Below, in pieces: positions 35,245 to 44,322 of a stretch of DNA of 64,000 nucleotides. Where the stretch lies: the NCBI GenBank assembly GCA_037442205.1, contig JBBIQS010000025.1:1-64000 (forward strand), in the 5' to 3' direction. Made by a program: the position numbers and the translations under genes. The notes below the pieces were generated by a model. It was given only the letters and a program-made list of their open reading frames with translations. It did no database searches and was not told the origin of the DNA. Position 1 is the first letter of the stretch. Each line of letters starts with the position of its first letter. Source of the DNA: JBBIQS01 sp037442205 (GTDB lineage: Bacteria; Myxococcota; Myxococcia; Myxococcales; UBA5297).

Positions 35245-35272
35245 TTGGCGTCCCAAGCGCTTTCAGTAGACT
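35245..35272 (+). promoter_or_regulatory. Promoter of Cys-repeat lipoprotein gene
   Basis: TTGGCG (35245-35250), a 16-base spacer and TAGACT (35267-35272), about 30 bases before the TTG start. Confidence 0.5.
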
Positions 35273-35302
35273 GCTCGCCTGGCCGGCTTCAAGGAGCGCG
35301 CC

Positions 35303-37792
35303 TTGCCCTCACCACTTCGCCCCCCTTCGCTGCTCGCAGCATCGCTGGCGCTCCTCGCGCTCTCGACGGCGTGCCCGACCACTCCGGCGACGCAGCGGAC
35401 CCACTCGTCGATCGCCGTCGAGCCGCTGGCCCTCGACTTCGGCCTGCTCGAGGGCGGGCAGAGCAAGGTCCTGTCAGTCAAGGTCTCCAACACCGGTCCG
35501 ACCGACCTGATCATCTCGGGGGCGACCCTCCGCAACGACGCGCGCTCGGCCTTCTCGGTGAGCGAGCTGGCCGCCAGCATCGCCCCGGGAGGCTCGGCGG
35601 CGGTGCAGATCACCTACCGCGCCCCCGATGCCGAGGGCCCCGACGGAGCGCTGTGGGTGATCGAGTCCGACGCCGACAACGCCCCCGAGCTCGACGTGTC
35701 GCTCACCGGCCGCGCTGCGCCCCGCTGCCAGCTCGGCCTGACCTTCTGCGCCGGCATCTGCGTGGACACCGCCAACGACCTCGCGCATTGCGGCAGCTGC
35801 ACCGCCGCCTGCCAGTCGCCCGACAAGTGCCTGCAGGGCCGGTGCGGCTGCGAACCGAGGAAGTGCGCCGAGCTCGAGTGCGGCGACGGCGAGGACGGCT
35901 GCGGCGCGCCCTTGCGCTGCGGCGACTGCGCCGGAACGATGGTGTGCATCGAGCACCGCTGCCTGGCCCCCACCTGCACCGATCACCTCAAGGACGGCAA
36001 AGAGACCGACGTGGACTGCGGCGGCTCGTGCTCGCCGTGCGCCCTCGATCGAGGCTGCGCCACCGCCGCCGACTGCCAGGCCGGGCTGGCCTGCATCGGC
36101 GGCGTGTGCAGCAACTGCCGCACCCTCGACGACTGCCCCCGCGATCAGGTCTGCCGCGCCGGCCTGTGCGGCTCCTGCCAGACCCGCGACGAGTGCGGCG
36201 GCGGGCGGGCCTGCCTCGCCGGCCGCTGCCTGACCTGTCCCGACGAGGCTGCCTTCAACGAGTGCGGGCTGTGCGGCGGGGCGCCGGTCTCCTCGGTGGG
36301 CGCGCCCTGCGCCAGCGCCACCGGCTGCGCCAGCAACTACGTCTGCAACGCCCAGCTGGTTGGGGTGGAGTGCCCGGTCATCACCGCGAACGCCTGTAAC
36401 AAGTGCGGCGGTCCCCTGGTCTCCGGCCTGGGCGATTCCTGTACCGCGCCCTCGGGCTGCCCCAGCGCCGCCGTCTGCAACGCCGCCGGCGACGGCGCGA
36501 TCTGCGCCGAGGTGGCAGTGAACGAGTGCGGGCTGTGCGGCGGGCCTCCGGTGTCCGGCATCGGGGCCAACTGCATCGACGCCGGCGGCTGCCCGAGCAC
36601 CTTCACCTGCAACGCCGCGGGCACCGGGGTGTCCTGCTCGCCGGTGGGACGCAACGAGTGCGGCCTGTGCGGCGGCCTGCCGGTCCCGGGGATCGGCGAT
36701 TCGTGCACCACCGCCGACGGCTGCCCGAGCACGCTGGCCTGCGACGGCAGCAGGCTCGGGACGGTCTGCACCCAGGTGGCCAAGAACGAATGCGGCGTCT
36801 GCGGCGGTCCAGCGGTGGCAGGCGTCGGCACCGCCTGCGTCGACGCCGATGGCTGCAGCAGCAGCTGGGCCTGCGATTCGAACGGCACCGGGCGGGCGTG
36901 CGCTCCAGTGGGCAAGAACGAGTGCGGCATCTGCGGCGGCCCGGCCGTCCCGGGGATCGGAACGGCCTGCACCGCGGCTTCGGGCTGCAGCAGCGCGCTG
37001 GCCTGCGACACCGCCGGCACCGGCACGGTGTGCAGCGAAGTCGCCAAGAACGAATGCGGATTGTGCGGCGGGGCGCCTGTCCCTGGGCTCAACGTGAGCT
37101 GCAGCGGCGCCTCCGGGTGCTCGGGCACCACCGTCTGCAACCTCGCCGGAGACGGGTTGGTGTGCGACGCCCCGGCGAGCTGCGGGACGGTAGCCAATCA
37201 CGTGGTGATCAGCCAGCTGTGCGGCCTGAAGAACTCCAACCAGGCCAACGAGTTCATCGAACTCTACAACCCGACGGCGAACGCCATCGACATCGGCGGC
37301 TACACCCTCTGGTACCGGCGGTTCGACAACATAACCACCTGGGGGATGCCTCTCGCGACAGTGCCTGCGGGGACCAGCCTGCCGTCGCACCAATATTTCC
37401 TGGCCGCCTTCAACACCGGGACGTTCGCCGGCATTGCGGACCTCACCTATTCCTCAGCCAACATCGCCGCCGACGACGGGCAAGTTCTGCTGACGCAGAG
37501 CAGTGCCACGCCGGTGCCCAAGCCACTGCCCACCAGCGCGGGCTACGTGGACATGGTGGGCTACGGCACGTTTGCGAAGTTCCGCGAGGGCACCGCGGCA
37601 CCCAGTCCTGGCAACGAGGGAGCCATCATCCGCAAGGCCAAGGCCGGCTCCACCTCAGCCACCATGGCCAACGGCGGAACCGACGACCTCCAGGGCTGCG
37701 GCATCGACACCGACGACAACGGCCAGGACTTCGTGGTGCTGACCGCCGGCCAGTTCACGGCTCACAATTCGAGCTCGCCAGCGGAGCCCTAA
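35303..37792 (+). CDS. Lipoprotein with Cys-rich repeats and lamin-tail domain
   Basis: An 829-residue surface lipoprotein. The signal peptide ends in LSTAC. An Ig-like ASPM/SPD-2/Hydin domain (about 35-135) is followed by Cys-rich segments (about 140-315), some with the TCTDHLKDGKETDVDCGG pattern seen in myxobacterial surface proteins. Seven tandem 44-residue repeats come next (about 319-626). The C-terminus is a lamin-tail-type domain (from about 632: HVVISQLCG ... NEFIELYNPTANAIDIGGY). The start is a TTG preceded by AAGGAG at good spacing. The role is probably structural or adhesive; that is inference. Confidence 0.85.
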   Translation: MPSPLRPPSLLAASLALLALSTACPTTPATQRTHSSIAVEPLALDFGLLEGGQSKVLSVKVSNTGPTDLIISGATLRNDARSAFSVSELAASIAPGGSAAVQITYRAPDAEGPDGALWVIESDADNAPELDVSLTGRAAPRCQLGLTFCAGICVDTANDLAHCGSCTAACQSPDKCLQGRCGCEPRKCAELECGDGEDGCGAPLRCGDCAGTMVCIEHRCLAPTCTDHLKDGKETDVDCGGSCSPCALDRGCATAADCQAGLACIGGVCSNCRTLDDCPRDQVCRAGLCGSCQTRDECGGGRACLAGRCLTCPDEAAFNECGLCGGAPVSSVGAPCASATGCASNYVCNAQLVGVECPVITANACNKCGGPLVSGLGDSCTAPSGCPSAAVCNAAGDGAICAEVAVNECGLCGGPPVSGIGANCIDAGGCPSTFTCNAAGTGVSCSPVGRNECGLCGGLPVPGIGDSCTTADGCPSTLACDGSRLGTVCTQVAKNECGVCGGPAVAGVGTACVDADGCSSSWACDSNGTGRACAPVGKNECGICGGPAVPGIGTACTAASGCSSALACDTAGTGTVCSEVAKNECGLCGGAPVPGLNVSCSGASGCSGTTVCNLAGDGLVCDAPASCGTVANHVVISQLCGLKNSNQANEFIELYNPTANAIDIGGYTLWYRRFDNITTWGMPLATVPAGTSLPSHQYFLAAFNTGTFAGIADLTYSSANIAADDGQVLLTQSSATPVPKPLPTSAGYVDMVGYGTFAKFREGTAAPSPGNEGAIIRKAKAGSTSATMANGGTDDLQGCGIDTDDNGQDFVVLTAGQFTAHNSSSPAEP
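36257..37180 (+). repeat. Seven tandem 132-bp coding repeats
   Basis: Each unit encodes 44 residues with the pattern N-x-C-x2-CGG-x9-C-x5-GC-x5-C-x8-C. Units usually begin NECGLCGG (one begins NACNKCGG). Each carries six Cys, so 42 in all. The units differ by many substitutions, indicating old duplications kept by selection. Confidence 0.85.
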
Positions 37793-37813
37793 GCGCCGCG
37801 CCCTCGCCGAGAA

Positions 37814-38563
37814 TTACCGCGGGCGGTCCGTCGCGGGCCGCGACTCCCGAGGTCCCGGAGGGACAAGGCACGAACCCGCAGGCACCACACCCAGCGGGCA
37901 TCGCCCTTCGCGTTCGCTCTCCTCCGGCGAAACGAGCCCCAGCTCGACCAAGCGCCCCAGCACGTAGGTGCGCCGCTTAAGGGCCGCCTCCGGATACAGA
38001 TCGGGAGAGTAGGCCCCGGGTGACGCCAGGACGCCAAGCAGCAGCGCCAGCTCGCTCGGCGCGAGCTCCTCCGGCCACTTGCAGAAGTACTTGGCGGCCG
38101 CTTCCTCGAGTCCGAAGGCGTCTCGGCCGAAGTACTCGAGGTCGTAGCGCTCCTGCGCCAATTGAGCCGCGGTCCAGTGGCGGGAGAGCCACACCGAGGT
38201 GGCGGCATAGCGCAGGTGCCAGCGAAGGATCCTCCCGCCGGCCAGGTTCCGCTGCTGGAGCCACAGCCGGGCCGCCCGCGTCGTCGAGCGCTCGCCGTTG
38301 ACCCGGCGGCCCCGCTCGAACCAGCGGAGGAGATCCCACGGCCATTTCGGCTCGACCACGAACTCCCGGTCGCCGCTCTCATCCCAGAGTGCCCGAAGCA
38401 CCTCCGGGCTGGCCCTGACCTCCGGCGGCGAGGGCATCTCGCCGACCGAGCGCACCCCGTAGCGGTAGAGCCCCTCGACCGCCAAGATCGGTCCCAAAGC
38501 CGCGACCACCGCCATAGCCGCGACCGCCAAACCGACTCGCCTTCCCGCCCGCTTCCAGTTCAT
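37814..38563 (-). CDS. Divergent GT51-like membrane-anchored transglycosylase
   Basis: A 249-residue protein with one N-terminal membrane anchor (about 9-30). The C-terminal half matches the end of the peptidoglycan glycosyltransferase (GT51) fold: YDLEYFGRDAFGLEEAAAKYF, then PSELALLLGVLASPGAYSPD. The usual first motif (EDxxFxxH) and the GGSTITQQ motif are missing or heavily altered, so catalysis is doubtful. The start is uncertain; an in-frame start at 38653 is also possible. Confidence 0.65.
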   Translation of the reverse strand: MNWKRAGRRVGLAVAAMAVVAALGPILAVEGLYRYGVRSVGEMPSPPEVRASPEVLRALWDESGDREFVVEPKWPWDLLRWFERGRRVNGERSTTRAARLWLQQRNLAGGRILRWHLRYAATSVWLSRHWTAAQLAQERYDLEYFGRDAFGLEEAAAKYFCKWPEELAPSELALLLGVLASPGAYSPDLYPEAALKRRTYVLGRLVELGLVSPEESEREGRCPLGVVPAGSCLVPPGPRESRPATDRPR

Positions 38564-38789
38564 GGCCGCCGGTTCCCAGCAAAGGCCGGGCCGTGCCTCC
38601 ACCGACGCCTTCGCCAAACGCTCGGATCCAAGGTCGATGCTCGATCGCGCCACCGCTCTCGTGCCGCCCCCTCACCCTCCGCTCGCCCGGTGGAAGACCT
38701 CTGGCGCAACCCGCCGACCGGCGGCGCTTTTCGCCCCCAAGCGCCCGGTTCTCCCTAGGTTTTTGGCGACGGCGGGGCGGGCCCGCGCG

Positions 38790-38819
38790 TTGCAGTAGTG
38801 CGCGACCACGCAGTAGGAT
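38790..38819 (+). promoter_or_regulatory. Promoter of SPFH/zinc-ribbon gene
   Basis: TTGCAG (38790-38795), an 18-base spacer and TAGGAT (38814-38819), about 45 bases before the ATG. Confidence 0.5.
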
Positions 38820-38863
38820 TCGCTGCCCGTCGTATCTGACAGCGGCACACTCAAGGAGACGCC

Positions 38864-40021
38864 ATGGGGATCTTCAGCGGCATCACCGGCGAGTCGCAGC
38901 GCAACTTCATCGCGCGTCCCGACGAGGCCCGCCAGGACATCATCTACCGCTACCCGGAGAAGAACATCCGGATGCTCACCCAGCTGACCTGCCAGCCGGA
39001 CGAGTTGGCGATCTTCGTCAAGGAAGGCCGGGTGGTCGGCAAGCTGGGCCCCGGCGGCCAGTACACCCTGGACGGCAAGAACATCCCGTTCCTGGGCGCG
39101 CTGATCGAGAAGTTCACCGGCGGCAACATGTTCATCGCCGAGGTGTACTTCGTCTCCACCCGCGAGGTCCCCTCGGTGCGCTTCGGCGGCCCGCTGGGCA
39201 CGGTCACCGACTCGGTGACCCAGATGATGTGCGAGGCGATGGTCTACGGCGACTTCTCGGTCCAGGTCACCGACCCCGAGAAGCTGATCTTCGGGCTGGT
39301 CGGCTCGGGCACCGGGCTGCAGGGCGGCAACGCCTTCCTCGACTGGTTCAAGAACATCCTCCTCAAGTACCTCTCCGACGGCGTCGGCGAGCTGGGCGAG
39401 AAGGGCTGGCCGCTCAACAAGATGATCAGCCCCCACTTCAAGCTCGAGCTGCAGAAGGCGATCCTCGAGCAGATCAAGGGCGAGGTCGACAAGTACGGCC
39501 TGCAGGTGGTCCAGTTCGGCAACTTCGTCCTGTCGATCAGCGACGAGGACAAGGCCGAGCTCAACAAGCGCAACATGGCCATCGCCGACGACCAGCGGCG
39601 CATGAACCTGGCCCGCGACCCGGCCTACATGTCGGTGGCCCAGGCGGAGATGATGCGCAACGCCGGGGTCGGCATGTCCAAGGGCGGCGAGGGCTCCGGC
39701 GGCGCGCTCACCGGCCTGGGACTGGGGATGGGCATGCAGATGGCCCAGGGCTTCGGCCAGCAGCAGCAGGCCCGCCCGGCCCAGCAGCAGACCCTCACCT
39801 GCCCCTCCTGCCAGGCCCAGACCGCCCCGGGGAAGTTCTGCTCCTCCTGCGGCAAGCCGCTGGCCGCCGCCACCCGCTGCGAGTGCGGCACCGAGCTGGC
39901 CCCGGGCGCCAAGTTCTGCTCGAGCTGCGGCAAGGCCGCCGCCGGCCCCAAGAAGTGCGCCTGCGGCGCCGAGCTCGCCCCCGGCGCCAAGTTCTGCGCC
40001 GGCTGCGGCAAGCCGGCCTAG
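38864..40021 (+). CDS. SPFH-domain protein with three C-terminal zinc ribbons
   Basis: A 385-residue protein. Residues about 1-260 resemble the SPFH/virion-core-like family (IFSGITGESQRNFIARPDEA, KNIRMLTQLT and a long helical segment). A Gly/Met/Gln-rich hinge (about 265-305) leads to three zinc-ribbon units: CPSCQ...FCSSCGK, CECG...FCSSCGK and CACG...FCAGCGK. There is no signal peptide. Such proteins may scaffold membrane or protein complexes; the role here is unknown. AAGGAG precedes the ATG. Confidence 0.82.
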   Translation: MGIFSGITGESQRNFIARPDEARQDIIYRYPEKNIRMLTQLTCQPDELAIFVKEGRVVGKLGPGGQYTLDGKNIPFLGALIEKFTGGNMFIAEVYFVSTREVPSVRFGGPLGTVTDSVTQMMCEAMVYGDFSVQVTDPEKLIFGLVGSGTGLQGGNAFLDWFKNILLKYLSDGVGELGEKGWPLNKMISPHFKLELQKAILEQIKGEVDKYGLQVVQFGNFVLSISDEDKAELNKRNMAIADDQRRMNLARDPAYMSVAQAEMMRNAGVGMSKGGEGSGGALTGLGLGMGMQMAQGFGQQQQARPAQQQTLTCPSCQAQTAPGKFCSSCGKPLAAATRCECGTELAPGAKFCSSCGKAAAGPKKCACGAELAPGAKFCAGCGKPA

Positions 40022-40068
40022 CGGATTGCCTCCGGCAGCGACGCCATCCGGTCGCCGCGTAAAGTAAA

Positions 40069-40102
40069 GAGGCCGTGGCCCCGCTCATGGGACCACGGCC
40101 TC
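40069..40102. terminator. Bidirectional hairpin terminator
   Basis: GAGGCCGTGG (40069-40078) and CCACGGCCTC (40093-40102) are perfect 10-base complements, extended by C/G pairs toward the loop. It lies between two convergent genes, and the minus-strand side is followed by TTTACTTT. Confidence 0.7.
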
Positions 40103-40129
40103 GGTCGTTTCAGGCCGACGAACTGCGAC

Positions 40130-40642
40130 CTAGAAGTGGGTCTCGATCCCGCCGCGGATCACGATCCGGCTCTCCTCGGCCAGGAAGTAGCGCTCGTAGC
40201 CGACCTCGGCGTAGGCGCCGAAGTGGCCGCCGAAGCCCTGCCGATAGCCCACCGCGCCCAGCAGGCCCATGTTGAACGGAGTGGGCACGAAGCGGGTCGG
40301 CAGACCGGCCCGGGCGTAGAGGTTGTCGGTGATGTCGAACCGGGCCCCGGGGGTCAGCTGCAGCCGATCGAAACCGGTGGTCTCCGGCGGCGGCACCACG
40401 AAGGCGTAGACCAGCTCGATGTCCGAGCCCACGCTCAGCCGCGGGATCACGTAGTAGTAGGCGCCGGCCCCCAGGCCGCCGGCGAACCGCTCGGTGACGT
40501 TCGAGCCCTTCCCCGACAGCTCGATGTTGTGGGCCCCGTCGATCGACGCGCCCAGGTGGAAGCGCCAGTTGCTGTCTTCGGCCAGCGCGCCGGCCGGGGC
40601 CAGGGCGAAAACGAGAACCAGAGCGAGGCTGCGCAGCGTCAT
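40130..40642 (-). CDS. Outer-membrane beta-barrel protein
   Basis: A 170-residue exported protein. The signal peptide (about 1-21) ends in ALA. Alternating strands with aromatic girdles (for example GAYYYVIPRLSVGSDIELVYAF) and a C-terminal Phe (GIETHF) fit an eight-stranded barrel of the OmpW/OmpA-like size class. GGGAGG precedes the ATG. Substrate or ligand unknown. Confidence 0.8.
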   Translation of the reverse strand: MTLRSLALVLVFALAPAGALAEDSNWRFHLGASIDGAHNIELSGKGSNVTERFAGGLGAGAYYYVIPRLSVGSDIELVYAFVVPPPETTGFDRLQLTPGARFDITDNLYARAGLPTRFVPTPFNMGLLGAVGYRQGFGGHFGAYAEVGYERYFLAEESRIVIRGGIETHF

Positions 40643-40705
40643 GTCCGACCTCCCTTGAAAGAAGGCAGGCAGACTAGCGCAGCGCCGAACGCTGTCCAGT
40701 GTCGC

Positions 40706-41902
40706 TCACACGTTGCCGAAGCCGAGGATGTCGCGCATCGGCCGGGTGTGCTCCCAGACGCCCTGGCGGCCGGCGGCGTTGCCGGCGTTGCCCTCGATGG
40801 TCTCGATGCTGCCGTCGGGGTTGACCGCCTTGACGATGCCCACGTGGTCGGGCCAGCCGTTGTGCCCGAAGTCGAAGATCACCAGGTCGCCGGGCTGCGG
40901 GTTGCTGCGTCCCTTCCAGGCGCCGGTGGCCGCCAGGTGGTCCTTGAGCGCGGCCACCGAGGCGAAGTTGAGCGGCTTGCCGGCGTGGGTGCAGACCCAG
41001 CTGGCGAAGTCCGCGCACCAGGCCTCGGAGGCGCGGTTGAAGTAGTGCGGGTACTTGAGGATCTCGCCGTCGTTGCGGTTGGTGGCCTCGACGTGGCCGA
41101 TCTCGCCCTGGGCAATGGCCAGGATCCGCTGGCGCAGGTCGGCCGACAGCGGGGTGGTCACGGTGGCCACCGAGTTGCCCTTGAGCTCGCTCCAGGACTC
41201 GGGACCGCACACGCCGTCGACACCCAGGCCGCGGGCGCGCTGGAAGGCCAGCAGCTGCTTCTGGGTCTCGGTGCCGAAGACGCCGTCGGTCGAGCCGGGG
41301 TCGAAGCCGGCCTTGGCGAGCAGGACCTGCAGCTGCGACACGTCGGAGCCGGAGTCGCCCACCCTCAGCAGCCGCGGGCCGGTGGAGATCGGCGAGGTGG
41401 TCCGCGCCACTTCGAAGCTCGAGCCGCTCAGCGCCTGCCAGGTGCGGGCGTCGGCGACCCCGGTGGCGGGCAGGCCGGCCGACTTCTGGAACGCCTTGAG
41501 GGCGCCGTGGGTCTGGGAGCCGAAGTCGCCGTCGGTCTTGCCGGGGTCGAAGCCGGCGCGCGCCAGATTCCGCTGCAGCTGCCCCACCGCGGCGCCGGCG
41601 CTGCCGCGCTGGATCGTCGGAGTGGCGCTGGGGGGCGGAGGCGCCGCCTGCGAGGCGTTGAGCCTGCCCCAGGAGTTGGGCCCGATCGCCCCGTCGGCGG
41701 TCAGGGCGTTGGCCTTCTGGAAGGAGAGGACCGCCGCCAGGGTCTTGGCGCCGAAGACGCCGTCGGCCATGCCGGGATCGAAGCCGATTGCCGCGAGCTT
41801 CTTCTGCAGCGCCACCACCGCCGGGCCGCTCGAGCCTTCCTTGAGAACGGGGGTGGAAGTGGCCGCCGGATAGAACCCCGACTTGTCGACGCGAATCGGC
41901 AT
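40706..41902 (-). CDS. Peptidoglycan-binding (x3) CHAP-domain amidase
   Basis: A 398-residue protein with three PG_binding_1 domains (about 15-75, 90-150 and 170-230: each with LQ...FDPG..DG.FG..T...AFQ) and a C-terminal CHAP domain (Cys296 in AWCADF, His353 in PDHVGIV). It should bind and cut peptidoglycan. It has no signal peptide, so export would need a special route, lysis or a secretion device. The ATG at 41902 has GAGGAG upstream. Confidence 0.88.
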   Translation of the reverse strand: MPIRVDKSGFYPAATSTPVLKEGSSGPAVVALQKKLAAIGFDPGMADGVFGAKTLAAVLSFQKANALTADGAIGPNSWGRLNASQAAPPPPSATPTIQRGSAGAAVGQLQRNLARAGFDPGKTDGDFGSQTHGALKAFQKSAGLPATGVADARTWQALSGSSFEVARTTSPISTGPRLLRVGDSGSDVSQLQVLLAKAGFDPGSTDGVFGTETQKQLLAFQRARGLGVDGVCGPESWSELKGNSVATVTTPLSADLRQRILAIAQGEIGHVEATNRNDGEILKYPHYFNRASEAWCADFASWVCTHAGKPLNFASVAALKDHLAATGAWKGRSNPQPGDLVIFDFGHNGWPDHVGIVKAVNPDGSIETIEGNAGNAAGRQGVWEHTRPMRDILGFGNV

Positions 41903-42054
41903 GGATGGTCTCCTCGAAGGTGCGCTCGCTGGATGAATTATCGCCGTCGACCGCGCGGTGTTGCCTCTTTGCTCTCCATGCGAATGGCGGGCGGGACGCG
42001 CCGCGTCAGGCCGGCGTGCAAGCAGCCGCAATCAAAGGAGATTCCGGAGCGCGA

Positions 42055-43545
42055 TTATTGCGAGGACTTCTCCACGCGGAAGTGGAGCTGGCCGATGAGG
42101 CCGGCGGTCTCGCTGCGCCCCTCGCCGCCGAGGGCGATGTGGGTCGGGTCGGCGACCGGCTGGCCGAGGGTGGGATCCATCGCCACCCACTCGCCGACGT
42201 AGGCCTCGACCCACTCGTGCCAATAGAGCGCCGGGATTCCGTCGCTGGCCTCCATGTAGACCAGCCCATCGACCCGCCGGGCGGGGATGCCGGCGGCGCG
42301 CAGCAGCGCGGTCATCAGCAGCGAGTGCTCGGTGCAGTCGCCCTTGCGCTGCGAAAGCACATCCGTAGCCCGGTCGGCCGAGGCCCCGTAGGTCTTCTCC
42401 ACGGTGGAGTACACGAAGAGGTTGACGCGCCGGGCGACGGCCCAGGCGTCCTTTTCGTCGCCCGCGATCTTCTTCGCAGTCTCGACGATGCTCGGGGCGT
42501 CGGACTCGACCGACATCGTCGCCTTGAGGGCCTCCCTGAGCTCGGAATCGCTGCCGGAGGCGACCGGGCGCTGGGCGCGGGCCTTGGGCAGGCGCGACTG
42601 GATGGTCATGCGCACCTCGCCGCCGGAAAGCTCGGCGAAGCTCTGGCGGTAGCTCTCCTTGCGCGCGTCCTTGGCCAGCCCGGTGACCAGCCAGCGGATC
42701 TCCGATGGCGGCTCGAGGACCGTCCGCTCCACCGGCCCGGCCAGCACCACCCGCGTCAGCCCGAAGAGATCGACCTTGTCCAGCTTCTGGGCCACCGCCT
42801 TGGGCTCGGCCTTGGCGACCATCGCCTCGCCGAAGCGGACCTCGAGCACCCGGCCGTCCGGGCCGAGCACCGTCTCGGCGGGCAGCTTGTCCTTCTCGTC
42901 GAAGGTGCGGGTGCGGATCACCGGGATGCTCACCCCGGCCGCCTGGAAGACCCCGGGGCCGACCAGCTCGGTCCAGGTCTTCTTGTCCTCGACGGTGTCC
43001 TCGGCGTCGACCACGATCCCGTCGAAGCGCTTGCCGCTGCGCGCCACCAGCCGCGGCGCGTCGGCGTTCTCCACCGTCTCGGCGGTCGGCGGCATCACGC
43101 GCTTCTCGTCCGGGCGGCCGGGGCGCTTGCGCACGAGATCGATGCCCTTGTCGCTGCAGGTGCCCAGCAGCACCTCGTTCCCGCCGTCGCCCTTGTGCTC
43201 GACCTTGAAGCCGAGCAGCCGGCCGCCGTCCTTGGGCTCGAAGTAGCGCTCCTCGGAGATCGAGCGGGTGGCCTCGGTGCCGCCGACGGTCACCTTGAGG
43301 ACGCTGGTCGCCACTTCGACGATCGCCTGCCGGCCCTGGAAGGTGCCCCAGCGCACGTCGGTGAACGAGTAGCCCGCCTTCTGCCCCAGGACGTAGACGC
43401 CGAACCACTCGCCGTCTGGCGGGCGGGCGACCTGCATGACCTGCGGAAGGGACGACTTGGAGAGGGTCTTCGAGAGCGCGGGAGAGGCGGCGAAGGCCGC
43501 CAGCGCGGCGACCAGGAGAGCGGCGCGGGAGGAGTGCGACTTCAT
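42055..43545 (-). CDS. Exported transglutaminase-like protein
   Basis: A 496-residue protein with a signal peptide (about 1-25). The C-terminal 150 residues form a transglutaminase-like core with the full triad Cys404 (KGDCTEHSLL), His443 (YWHEWVEAYV) and Asp457 (AMDPTLG). The N-terminal about 300 residues are strand-rich, of unknown fold. It probably acts in the periplasm as a protease or cross-linker; which cannot be told. It is divergent from spmA. Confidence 0.85.
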   Translation of the reverse strand: MKSHSSRAALLVAALAAFAASPALSKTLSKSSLPQVMQVARPPDGEWFGVYVLGQKAGYSFTDVRWGTFQGRQAIVEVATSVLKVTVGGTEATRSISEERYFEPKDGGRLLGFKVEHKGDGGNEVLLGTCSDKGIDLVRKRPGRPDEKRVMPPTAETVENADAPRLVARSGKRFDGIVVDAEDTVEDKKTWTELVGPGVFQAAGVSIPVIRTRTFDEKDKLPAETVLGPDGRVLEVRFGEAMVAKAEPKAVAQKLDKVDLFGLTRVVLAGPVERTVLEPPSEIRWLVTGLAKDARKESYRQSFAELSGGEVRMTIQSRLPKARAQRPVASGSDSELREALKATMSVESDAPSIVETAKKIAGDEKDAWAVARRVNLFVYSTVEKTYGASADRATDVLSQRKGDCTEHSLLMTALLRAAGIPARRVDGLVYMEASDGIPALYWHEWVEAYVGEWVAMDPTLGQPVADPTHIALGGEGRSETAGLIGQLHFRVEKSSQ

Positions 43546-43642
43546 CTGGACGGGCTCCTAGGCGAGGAGACGGCGAACCGGCTAATCCGCTTCAACCCCG
43601 CGAGCGCGCCGGCGATTCTCGAGCCGCCAGGCCGCCAATTTC

Positions 43643-43670
43643 TTGCCGGGGAGGAGAGCAATCCTACAAT
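43643..43670 (+). promoter_or_regulatory. Promoter of a leaderless spmA mRNA
   Basis: TTGCCG (43643-43648), a 16-base spacer and TACAAT (43665-43670), then 7 bases to the GTG at 43678. Transcription should begin on or beside the start codon. Confidence 0.55.
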
Positions 43671-43677
43671 CGACCGC

Positions 43678-44322
43678 GTGAACATCCTCTGGTTTTCGCT
43701 CTTGATCGTCGCCTTCGGCTTCGCCGCCGCCACCGGCCGGGTGCAGGACTTCACCAGCGGCCTGTTCGAGTCGGCGCAGTTCGGCTTCGACGTCACCTTC
43801 AAGCTGGTGGGGGTGATGGTCTTCTGGCTGGGGCTGATGAAGATCGCCGAGAAGTCGGGGCTGGTGAACCTGCTGGCCAAGGCGGTGAGCCCGCTCCTCT
43901 CGCTGATCTTCCGCGGGGTGCCCAAGGGCCACCCGGCGCTGTCGGCGGTGGCGCTGAACATGGCCGCCAACGCCCTCGGGCTCGACAACGCCGCCACGCC
44001 GCTGGGCATCAAGGCGATGGAGGAGTTGGACAAGCTCAACCCGAAGCAAGGGGTGCTGAGCGACGCCCAGGCGATGCTGGTGGGGATGAACACCGCCAGC
44101 ATGGCGCTGATGCCGGTGACCATCATCAACCTGCGACTGGCCAGCAAGTCCAAGGACGCCTACGAGGTGGTGGGGCCCATCCTGCTGGCGACTGCGACCG
44201 CCTTCGCGGTGGCGGTGATCTCGTCGAAGCTCTTCGCCCGCACGCGCTACTTCAAGCGGCAGTACGAATCGGCGCCCGACAAGGCTCCGGACCCCGCGAC
44301 CCCGGAGAAGGGCGCGGCATGA
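43678..44322 (+). CDS. spmA: SpmA-like nucleoside-recognition membrane protein
   Basis: A 214-residue membrane protein of the SpmA (spore maturation A) family, with a Gate/nucleoside-recognition domain: LNMAANALGLDNAATPLGIKAMEEL. The family is widespread in non-sporing Gram-negatives and is not evidence of endospores. The GTG at 43678 fits the promoter spacing. Its stop overlaps the spmB ATG by four bases. Confidence 0.9.
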   Translation: MNILWFSLLIVAFGFAAATGRVQDFTSGLFESAQFGFDVTFKLVGVMVFWLGLMKIAEKSGLVNLLAKAVSPLLSLIFRGVPKGHPALSAVALNMAANALGLDNAATPLGIKAMEELDKLNPKQGVLSDAQAMLVGMNTASMALMPVTIINLRLASKSKDAYEVVGPILLATATAFAVAVISSKLFARTRYFKRQYESAPDKAPDPATPEKGAA

